A DNA stretch of 64,000 nucleotides from NCBI RefSeq assembly GCF_002585305.1, contig NZ_NUNF01000013.1:1-64000 (forward strand), in the 5' to 3' direction. The stretch is from Bacillus sp. AFS037270 (lineage in GTDB: Bacteria > Bacillota > Bacilli > Bacillales_B > DSM-18226). A model generated the notes under the pieces. The model had not been told where the DNA came from, did not search any database, and saw only the letters and a program-made list of their open reading frames with translations. Positions 30,703-38,202 of the stretch are shown here, one piece after another (position 1 is the stretch's first letter; each line of letters begins with the position of its first letter). Made by a program: the position numbers and the translations under genes.

Positions 30703-31545
30703 TCACATTTGTCTTTGTCGATTACGCAAATCACGCCATTTTATTAGTTGGATTTCTTCTGATCGCAGTAATTCTTGGATTTCTTTGTCCCGAAATACAT
30801 CAAATTCAAACCGCCTCATAGGCCAAGTTTCCGTGATGCCTTTTAATTCGCTGGTATCCAAGGAAGGATGAAAAACTAATTCGGTTATACCTGGTTTTAA
30901 TGAACGTATACAATTAATGGCCGCCTCTTTGGTGATTTGATAGGCTGGTTCTTTTCCCGCGGGCACAAAAAAGGGTAACATTTCTATATAGTCAGGCAAT
31001 TGAATCCCCTTTTTTTCTGCAAGCGCGATAATTTCTTCATGATTTCCCTGCTTTCTGAACGAGTGACCTTGTTTGGCATATCTTAATGGCAATTGATACT
31101 TTTCACAAAGGTCTAACAGAATGTCCATGACATGATGCATACTTCCCATGTGATTATCAATGTTGGTGGGCTCTAACCCTAACTTAAGCGCAAACTCCAT
31201 CTGAGCAATCGCTTCTTCGCGAAGCTGTTCTGGATCCGCATGTGTTATAACCGTTTGTGTATCTGCAGGAAAATACCCCTTTTCATCAACTAGGGTAGAC
31301 ATATTTGTTTTTAGCGGCCCCCATTTGTAAACGTCCCACTCGGATGTGTGGGTAAAATGAATCCCAACGTCCATTGATGGATTTTGTTTAATGAGGCGGA
31401 CGGCTTCCAATGTCCAAGGACATGTCATCATGAGACTTGCAGAAGTAATGGAGCCTTCTGTAAGGAGTGTATTGATTGCCTCATTTGTTGAATGACACAT
31501 TCCAAAATCATCCGCATTTAGTATTAAATAACGTTCGTTGGACAC
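30703..31545 (-). CDS. ChbG/YdjC-family carbohydrate deacetylase
   Basis: Members of this metal-dependent family remove acetyl groups from sugars such as chitobiose; substrates of most are unknown. The protein of 280 residues shows LILNADDFGMC (Asp12-Asp13), a metal-binding histidine in VGIHFTH and another in DNHMGSMHH. I chose the GTG at 31545 because GGGGAG lies four bases upstream; a GTG at 31557 would place that site inside the gene. It heads a set with the AtuA pair and the CE1-type esterase, and lies just downstream of the repeat array at 31581. Confidence 0.85.
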   Translation of the reverse strand: MSNERYLILNADDFGMCHSTNEAINTLLTEGSITSASLMMTCPWTLEAVRLIKQNPSMDVGIHFTHTSEWDVYKWGPLKTNMSTLVDEKGYFPADTQTVITHADPEQLREEAIAQMEFALKLGLEPTNIDNHMGSMHHVMDILLDLCEKYQLPLRYAKQGHSFRKQGNHEEIIALAEKKGIQLPDYIEMLPFFVPAGKEPAYQITKEAAINCIRSLKPGITELVFHPSLDTSELKGITETWPMRRFEFDVFRDKEIQELLRSEEIQLIKWRDLRNRQRQM

Positions 31546-31580
31546 TATTCTCCCCACCTATAAATAATTGTTTTACTCAA

Positions 31581-31790
31581 CGAGCTCCTTTTTATCCCAT
31601 CTCGGGCAATGAACCAACCTTTCATTTACCCAGCGAGCTCCTTTTATCTCATCTCGGGCAATGAACCGGCCTTTCATTTACCCAGCGAGCTCCTTTTATC
31701 TCATCTCGGGCAATGAACCGGCCTTTCATTTACCCAAGGACCTATATTTATTCAAGTTGGGGTAATGGAGCTCTGCTATATTTACCAAGG
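31581..31790. repeat. tandem array of a 52-bp repeat (three good copies, one degenerate)
   Basis: AGCTCCTTTT starts at 31583, 31636 and 31688; each unit continues through ATCTCGGGCAATGAACC and CATTTACCCA. A fourth, diverged unit covers about 31740-31790. The order AGCTC, CTCGG, CAAT, CATT, ACCC is shared with the array at 24838, so both belong to one repeat family with the same period. Confidence 0.88.
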
Positions 31791-31798
31791 CCTACTAT

Positions 31799-34075
31799 TT
31801 ATTTGATATTTTGATATTTTTCGGTTCTTTCATCCTGAATCTTGCCAGACCAATTTAGACCAAAGGCAAAGTCATATACATTTCCCTCAGTGTCAACGTG
31901 ACATTCCATGTCGTGAGCAACATCTTCCAATTGTTCTTCGACTGTTTTCATATTAGCCGGCATTTGCATTGGCAGAAGACCTGATGGCTCCACCCCGCCC
32001 GTTAAAATGTCAAAAATCGCTTGATCCTGTACGCCGAAATTCGCAATAATCCCCTCTACTTTGCCTTCAAATTCTTCTACAACAGTCGGATTTGATAGTA
32101 GGAGCGAAACAACAACCGGTTTTCCTTTCATGACTTCAACTGTTTCTATTACCATATCCAGATCCGTTGTATTACTTGGTGTCACCGTTTTTCCTTTGTA
32201 TGATCGGTTTAAAACGTCACCCGGACGTGCATCTCCAGCAAGACTTTTTTCGCGGGCGTAGGTCGCTGTATAAGGTTTGTACTGAAGGCTGATTGGTACA
32301 TACCCATTACCCCCTTCCTTCACATCATCATGACTATAGCCTGTTCCAGACTTTGGAGTACTTATAAAGACGAGACCAAAATCTGCTTCCTTAGGGTTAT
32401 CTGTCAAATTGAAATATTTCCTAACCACATCGATATTTACTGGGTATTCAAATTTTTCAGGTGTTGGATTACCAAACCAATCTTTACCGGCAGGTGTATA
32501 TTTTTTAGGGATATAGACAACCTTGTCCTTACTTAATGGCAAGATGTTTTTCTTGTTTTTCAACATCACGATTGATTTAAGCTGCACATCATATCCTTCC
32601 TGCATATACTCTGGTTTCCCGACTTCTTGAGAAGTTTCCTCTACTTTCAAATATGGATTTTCAAATAATCCAAGACGGAAGATATTTTTTAATAGACGTA
32701 CGGCCGATTCCTCAAAGCGCTTGCGCATAAATTCCTCACCGTGTTCAGCAACGCCCATTTGGTAAGCTTCCAAAATGGGACCAGCTTCATTATTTCCTCC
32801 GAATTGATCGACACCTGCCATGATTAATTTATAATGCCGCTCGGCTACGGTTAGATTTTCGACACCCCATGGCTTCCCGCCCACGAAGGTATCAATGTTC
32901 TCAGGTTCATCGGCAGTGATGATCCAATCCGTACAGACCACACCGTCATAACCATATCTTTTTCGAAGTAAATCATTAATTAAATACGAATTGTATGAAT
33001 TACCGACATTTTCTTTATTCAAAGGATCCTGATCGACTGAGATTGTGTAATATGGCATAACTGCTGAAGCCATTTTTGTTTTCCCAGGTAAGTTAAAAGC
33101 ACCTTCTGTAAAAGGAATTAAATGTTCCTCAAAGTTACCATCTGGATAAACAGCATACTTACCATATCCATAGTGGGCATCCCTGCCGCTCTCGCCAGAA
33201 CCGCCTCCCGGCCAATGTTTTACCATGGCATTAACGCTTTCATAACCCCAGCCTTCGGAAATCTCTTTATCACCCGCAGAATTCTGAAAACCGTTCACAT
33301 AAGCACGAGCCATATCTGCAGATAGCTGTGAATCTTCCCCAAAGGTGCCATTAAAACGGAACCAGCGCGGGTCGGTTGCGATATCAATTTGCGGTGATAG
33401 TGCGGTTGTAATACCTAGTGTCCGGTATTCCTTTGAGGCTATTTCTCCAAATTTTTCTGTTACCTCTGGATTAAATGTAGCTGCAAGACCAAGCGGTTCA
33501 GGCCACATGGAAATTTTACCGCCGGCTCCTGCATTAAATTCAGTACTCGAATCTGATGCATGGCGTGGGTCCGAGCTGTTGTTCGCTGGGATGCCAAAGC
33601 CTGTCCCTTCTGCAAAAGCCTGAATATTGTTATTCCAGCGTGCAGCCGTTTCAGGACTTTTTAAGGTGGTTACAAGGATATGTCTAAGATTATCTTTAGA
33701 TAGGAACTCGATTTGTTCATCGGTTAAATCCCATGGATTGGCACCACTTTCTTCGTAGGCCTTTCCGCCATAGGTACCAGCAAACCAGCCTTTACTTACT
33801 GCAGGAATCGCTTGATGCCTGCTGTATAACATGAGTCCGGCAATTTGCTCAATTGTCATCTTCGAAGCAAGGTCCTCTGCCCTTTCCTCTGGAGTCAATC
33901 TCCAATCTTCATACTTATCTATTTTTCCATCTTTGTTTAAATCCTTAAAAAAGTATCCATCTTTTTGGATGATGGTAACCCCAGAGGTTTCGGAATAAGC
34001 TAACGTTGGTCCATCATTATTTTCTATATATTTAATCTGATCTTCAGTTTTGAATATCGTTTTATGATCCTTCAT
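31799..34075 (-). CDS. GH3 beta-glucosidase-type enzyme with EF-hand-like loop
   Basis: This 758-residue retaining glycosidase has a GH3 barrel with KHWPGGGSGESGRDAH (286-301) and nucleophile Asp383 in VVCTDWI, then the GH3 C-terminal domain (IVMLKNKKNILPLS). Near the N-terminus Asp45-Asn47-Asp49-Gly50-Ile52-Glu56 (DLNKDGKIDKYE) forms a complete EF-hand calcium loop. It belongs to a GH3 branch different from the enzyme at 11118 and lacks the FnIII and helical modules. No signal peptide is seen. It starts downstream of the Gfo/Idh gene; the end is 8 bp from the 52-bp repeat array. Confidence 0.9.
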   Translation of the reverse strand: MKDHKTIFKTEDQIKYIENNDGPTLAYSETSGVTIIQKDGYFFKDLNKDGKIDKYEDWRLTPEERAEDLASKMTIEQIAGLMLYSRHQAIPAVSKGWFAGTYGGKAYEESGANPWDLTDEQIEFLSKDNLRHILVTTLKSPETAARWNNNIQAFAEGTGFGIPANNSSDPRHASDSSTEFNAGAGGKISMWPEPLGLAATFNPEVTEKFGEIASKEYRTLGITTALSPQIDIATDPRWFRFNGTFGEDSQLSADMARAYVNGFQNSAGDKEISEGWGYESVNAMVKHWPGGGSGESGRDAHYGYGKYAVYPDGNFEEHLIPFTEGAFNLPGKTKMASAVMPYYTISVDQDPLNKENVGNSYNSYLINDLLRKRYGYDGVVCTDWIITADEPENIDTFVGGKPWGVENLTVAERHYKLIMAGVDQFGGNNEAGPILEAYQMGVAEHGEEFMRKRFEESAVRLLKNIFRLGLFENPYLKVEETSQEVGKPEYMQEGYDVQLKSIVMLKNKKNILPLSKDKVVYIPKKYTPAGKDWFGNPTPEKFEYPVNIDVVRKYFNLTDNPKEADFGLVFISTPKSGTGYSHDDVKEGGNGYVPISLQYKPYTATYAREKSLAGDARPGDVLNRSYKGKTVTPSNTTDLDMVIETVEVMKGKPVVVSLLLSNPTVVEEFEGKVEGIIANFGVQDQAIFDILTGGVEPSGLLPMQMPANMKTVEEQLEDVAHDMECHVDTEGNVYDFAFGLNWSGKIQDERTEKYQNIK

Positions 34076-34190
34076 TCAAAATCCTCCCAACTATATTGAT
34101 ATTGCAACTAAGAATAACTTTCATAATCAAGCTAGGCGCTATTGCTAGACAATTCTCAAAGTCGAATACTTTTCTTATCTAGCAAGAAAA

Positions 34191-34210
34191 GGAGGATTTC
34201 AAAATCCCCC
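34191..34210 (-). terminator. short terminator after the Gfo/Idh gene
   Basis: On the minus strand GGGGGATTT pairs with AATCCTCC around TGA, followed by TTTTC. It lies 27 bp past the stop codon. Confidence 0.6.
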
Positions 34211-34236
34211 ATTTCCTGTTTTTGTTTACTTTTCGG

Positions 34237-35333
34237 TTAGAATTCGATTGTTTTCCCTGTCTTTGCGGAGGTATAGATTGCCTCTAAAATTTGTGTGACA
34301 ACTAATGCTTGTTCTGGTTTAACTAATGGTTCTGTATCATGAATGATACACTCGAGCCACTGTCTCGCCTCTTTTACACCAGGGTCTTCCGCTCCAGCAT
34401 CAAAATAGGCAATCCCGCCTCCGGTTGCAGGTTTGGTCTCCACCAGCTTTCCAAATTTCGTGCTATTGAAAACTAACTCACTGGTCGGCGATTTTGGTAA
34501 TGCTTTCATTTCAGCGCCGCCTTCAGTACCACATAACGTTGTCATCGCCTCACGAACATCCGTGGTATTTAGTGCCCATGCACATTCTAGAATGATTGTG
34601 GCACCGTTTTGCATCTTAATAAAGCCAAAAGCCGAATCTTCTACTTTAAATGTTTCCGGGTCCCATGGACCAAATAAATTTCCTTCATGCTTATCTGCAA
34701 GCTTATAGAAAACAGAACCTGTTACAGATTGCGGTTTGTAATTGTCCATACACCAAAGAGTCAAATCCAATGCATGTGTACCAATGTCAATTAAGGGGCC
34801 TCCCCCTTGTTGTTCTACATCTAAGAACACTCCCCATGTAGGAACAGCTCTTCTTCGTATGGCATGCGCCTTTGCGAAATAAATATCACCGAATTCACCT
34901 TCTCTTGAAGCCTTATACAACACTTCTGAATCATCACGAAAACGGTTTTGGTACCCTATTGTCAGCTTTTTGCCTGTTCGATTAGCTGCTTCAATCATTT
35001 CCTGGGCTTCTTTCGAATTGATGGCCATTGGCTTTTCGCACATTACATGCTTTCCCGCTTCTAGAGCATCAATAGTGATAAAGGAGTGTTGCAAATTTGG
35101 AGTAAGCACATGCACAACATCAATCGAATCATCCTGTAATAACTCTTTATAATTGCTATAAACATTTGCCTTTTCGGCGCCAAATTGCTGTGCTGCTTTA
35201 ACCGCTCTTTCTTCGACCACGTCGCAAAAGGCGATCATTTCTCCTAAATGACTTAACTTTGCCAATGAGGGCATATGCTTTTGATTAGCAATACACCACA
35301 GCCAATAATACCGATTTTCAACTTCTTAGACAT
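34237..35333 (-). pseudogene. Gfo/Idh/MocA-family sugar dehydrogenase, broken by a 1-base deletion in the NAD-binding motif
   Basis: The long frame (from MPSLAKLSHLGEMIAFCD, ATG 35274) encodes most of a Gfo/Idh/MocA oxidoreductase with the MCEKPMA motif and the C-terminal domain, but lacks the first beta-alpha unit. That unit is upstream in another frame: ATG 35333, MSKKLKIGIIGCG, with GAGGAG before it. Restoring one G (GGTGTATT to GGTGGTATT, near 35294-35297) yields GIIGCGGIANQKHMPSL, a perfect family start. Without it the dinucleotide-binding loop is lost. Such enzymes oxidise or epimerise sugars. It sits next to a TIM-barrel isomerase, a common pairing. Confidence 0.8.
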
Positions 35334-35353
35334 ATGAAAAACACTCCTCTTGA

Positions 35354-36226
35354 TTATTTTTTGATAACTCCTTGTACATAGTTCTCCATCACTTTTAAAT
35401 CGTCCGCAATGCTGGTAATTTTATTTCCAAGCTGTCCTTCGTTTTCCACAATTGTATAACGGATAGAACCTAATTCATTTAGCTTTTGATAGGTTTCTTG
35501 AAAATGAACAATACCAGTGCCGAGATTAACGAAATCATTTGGCTTCACAAACTCCGTATATAATTTCATTGTATCTGGGCTATCCTCTTGGCTTAAAGCG
35601 CTAAATATATTAACCGGATTGACATGTTTGCCTAAATCCTTTTGATGGATCATGTCGCAGCGGCTGCCCAATTTTTCAAGCAATGAAATGGGATCATATC
35701 CACCTCTCATCACCCAAACAAGGTCAAGCTCAAATTTCACGTTCTCTGAATCTGTATTTTCAACTAGAAGTTCAAATAAGGAGGTTTCTCCAATTCTCTT
35801 AAACTCATGTGCGTGATTATGATAATAAAAGCTTAAGCCCGCTTCCTTGCATTTCTTTCCTAATTGATTAAGCTGTTCTGCTGTTCTAAGAGTGTCCTCA
35901 CGTCCTGATATGAATGCCATTGGGAAAACAATGGACTGACATCCAAGTGATGCATTTTCTTCAATAATCTTATCCCAATCTGCATCAAGGATTGCTTTCC
36001 CTGGAGCAACACCTTCATGCGCTGCAAATGCTTTTAATCCCAAGTCGTCAAACTTCTGTTTTATTACCGGAAGTGTAAAGGTATCAGTAAATCGTTCACC
36101 CGTAGCAAAATTGGCAGAAATCAACTCTACATTTTTGTAACCTATTTCGGCTACCTTTTCTAAGGTTCCGAAATAATCCTCGTTTAACTCTCTAAATACT
36201 GAAAATAGATTTAATCCGATTTCCAT
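35354..36226 (-). CDS. sugar phosphate isomerase/epimerase (AP endonuclease-2 TIM barrel)
   Basis: This 290-residue TIM-barrel protein of the IolE/xylose-isomerase-like family uses a divalent metal. Visible metal-site strands are VELISANF, YYHNHAHEF (with His-Asn-His) and FELDLVWVMRGG, plus MIHQKDLG and IVENEGQLG near the end. It lies 20 bp upstream of the Gfo/Idh gene, with which such proteins often act on the same oxidised sugar. The start is ATG 36226 or the adjacent GTG 36229; both share the GGGG site. Confidence 0.85.
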   Translation of the reverse strand: MEIGLNLFSVFRELNEDYFGTLEKVAEIGYKNVELISANFATGERFTDTFTLPVIKQKFDDLGLKAFAAHEGVAPGKAILDADWDKIIEENASLGCQSIVFPMAFISGREDTLRTAEQLNQLGKKCKEAGLSFYYHNHAHEFKRIGETSLFELLVENTDSENVKFELDLVWVMRGGYDPISLLEKLGSRCDMIHQKDLGKHVNPVNIFSALSQEDSPDTMKLYTEFVKPNDFVNLGTGIVHFQETYQKLNELGSIRYTIVENEGQLGNKITSIADDLKVMENYVQGVIKK

Positions 36227-36349
36227 CACGTAACTACCCCATTTCTTATATTTTTTGCGAACTGAGATTATTGAAGTTTCTTAGCTCACTATAATCCCAC
36301 TGTTAAAGCCCTTTGTTATTTTATAGATTTCTAACCACTAACAAACTAT

Positions 36350-36363
36350 TAAAAACGTTTATA
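36350..36363 (-). promoter_or_regulatory. cre-like box before the isomerase gene
   Basis: TAAAAACGTTTATA fits 10 of 12 defined cre positions. It lies 124 bp before the isomerase start. Nothing else is seen in 36230-36407. Confidence 0.35.
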
Positions 36364-36407
36364 AAACTGAATTCTCTGCATTTCCACCTGTCAAAGCGGC
36401 TAATAAA

Positions 36408-37961
36408 TCATGTTTTAAATCCTTTATCTGGTCTATAGCTAAAATAGTCGAAATGAGCTGGAACAGTGGATTCTTTTCCATTTCCAGTCGCATACATTCC
36501 GAAAAAAAGGCCCGTAAAACCGCCGGCAACTTCAGTGGAAAGCATGGAACTTTCGCCTTTACCTAAAATGACTTTTTCACCATTTGAGGATATAAAGGAA
36601 AAAGTAAAACTAAAATCATCAGCTTTTATTCCAAGGATCACCCTTGGCGAATCGTACTCCACTTCTGCCTCCACCTTCCACATGCTCCCAATTCTGCGGC
36701 GGAATTGAATAAGAGATTTTCCCTTTTTAAGAGTCTTAGCTATTTCATAATGAAAATTTTCGTTCATAAATACAGTCAGGCCTGCTTCTTCTCCCTCCAC
36801 AATAGGGCTAAATTCCATTAAGGTAGAAATCTCACAATTAAGATGCTGCTGCCTTCGCCCCACAAATGCAGGGGAGTCTGTATCATTCAAAGTACATGAT
36901 TGACCACGAATGGTTAGCCAGCCAGATCGCTCCGTTAAGGACCATGAGGTTGGAGTCGGATTACGATAAAAATTCCATTCTAACGGAAGGGAGGTGGTAT
37001 CAAAATCTTCTTTCTCCTGCCATGGCTTAGATAGGCCTAATGGAAGAGATTTTGCATCATTCTCTACATCTGCCTGCCCATCTTCTCCCATAATAGGCCA
37101 CCCTCCTTCGGTCCAATAGACTGAAACTAGATTGGTTTCGCGCCCTAAGTGATGACGTTTTGGATAACCGACAGGCCTGATTCCAAGAAACACAGACCAC
37201 CAGCTGCCATCGACTGCTTGGACTAAATCAGCATGCCCTATCGCTTGAATTGGTTTATCCGTACTTCGATTCGACAGGATTGGGTTATTCGGATTGCCCT
37301 CAAAAGGCCCGTAAGGACTTCTGCTTCTTGCGATGGTGACCATATGGCCATATTCTGTACCGCCCTCGGCAATTAGTAAGTAATACCATCTATTCATTTT
37401 ATATAAATGTGGTCCTTCCGGGGAGCTTCCACCTGTTCCTTTCCAAATTAACCGACGCTCAGTTAGGAGTTTCCCTGATTCAATATCTAGTTCTGCCTGA
37501 TAAATACCTATTGGTTCACCGACGCGAAAATCGCTTGTCCCAGTTATGAAAACCCTTCCATCTTCATCAAAAAATAAGGATGGATCAATTCCGCCCCACC
37601 CCTCAATAAATATAGGCTCGGACCATGGACCCTCAGGATGTTCTGCAAAAACATAAAAGTTCTTCGATGTTGATATATTGGTTGTTATTACATAAAAGCG
37701 TCCGTCTTGATAACGGATGGTTGGAGCAAATATTCCTTGTGAAGGTCCCATTTTATGTATGCGTGTAAGCGGTAATTGACTTTCGCGTGTCAATACATGG
37801 CCAATCTGTTCCCAATTTACTAAATTCGTACTATGGAAAATTGGTATGCCTGGAAAATATTCAAACGAACTGGTTACCAAATAATAATCTTTGCCCACCC
37901 TGCAAATACTTGGATCAGGGTGAAAACCACTAATAACTGGATTCAAATATTTCATATTCAT
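36408..37961 (-). CDS. GH43 beta-xylosidase/alpha-arabinofuranosidase
   Basis: An inverting five-bladed propeller enzyme for terminal xylose or arabinose. Counting from ATG 37961, the catalytic base is Asp16 (GFHPDPSI), the pKa modulator Asp126 (GGIDPSLF) and the acid Glu182 (SSPEGPHLY). The last 200 residues are the beta-sandwich typical of the XynB-like subfamily (EEAGLTVFMNENFHYEIA, AGGFTGLFFGMYATGNG). The ORF opens at 37973 but the start is likely 37961 or 37955, with GGAAG upstream. No signal peptide. A copy of the 22-bp-spaced operator lies before it. A paralogue is at 51691. Confidence 0.93.
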   Translation of the reverse strand: MNMKYLNPVISGFHPDPSICRVGKDYYLVTSSFEYFPGIPIFHSTNLVNWEQIGHVLTRESQLPLTRIHKMGPSQGIFAPTIRYQDGRFYVITTNISTSKNFYVFAEHPEGPWSEPIFIEGWGGIDPSLFFDEDGRVFITGTSDFRVGEPIGIYQAELDIESGKLLTERRLIWKGTGGSSPEGPHLYKMNRWYYLLIAEGGTEYGHMVTIARSRSPYGPFEGNPNNPILSNRSTDKPIQAIGHADLVQAVDGSWWSVFLGIRPVGYPKRHHLGRETNLVSVYWTEGGWPIMGEDGQADVENDAKSLPLGLSKPWQEKEDFDTTSLPLEWNFYRNPTPTSWSLTERSGWLTIRGQSCTLNDTDSPAFVGRRQQHLNCEISTLMEFSPIVEGEEAGLTVFMNENFHYEIAKTLKKGKSLIQFRRRIGSMWKVEAEVEYDSPRVILGIKADDFSFTFSFISSNGEKVILGKGESSMLSTEVAGGFTGLFFGMYATGNGKESTVPAHFDYFSYRPDKGFKT

Positions 37962-38072
37962 AACACTTCCCATCTTATTTTCAAAGTGGTACTCAATTTA
38001 ACTATTTTAAATTGCTAAAAATTCAAAATAGTCTAATCTATCTTTAAAGATAACCTAGTTGAAAGCCATTTC

Positions 38073-38114
38073 CTACTGTAAATACGACTTATTCCTTTTA
38101 AAATTCCGACTTTT
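38073..38114 (-). promoter_or_regulatory. putative YesN-type operator (site D)
   Basis: Plus-strand AATACGACTT and TTCCGACTTTT have CGAC cores at 38085 and 38107, 22 bp apart, with a CTACTGT flank resembling the other sites. It precedes the GH43 gene by about 110 bp. Confidence 0.65.
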
Positions 38115-38154
38115 TTACCTTATATGGGATTTCTTCTATATCGATAATTAAAAC

Positions 38155-38183
38155 TAGCCAAACACGTTTTGGGTGTTTGGCTA
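38155..38183 (-). terminator. terminator after the GH78 gene
   Basis: A perfect 10-bp stem, TAGCCAAACA with TGTTTGGCTA, lies 20 bp past the GH78 stop and runs into TTTTAATTAT on the minus strand. Confidence 0.75.
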
Positions 38184-38202
38184 TTCAAAATCTCTTTATT
38201 TG

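Noticed and set aside
30581..30706. Extended N-terminus of the AtuA frame (MMKEARKLDAWNES...)
   Set aside because: It begins inside a terminator hairpin and does not resemble AtuA; the true start lies in another frame.
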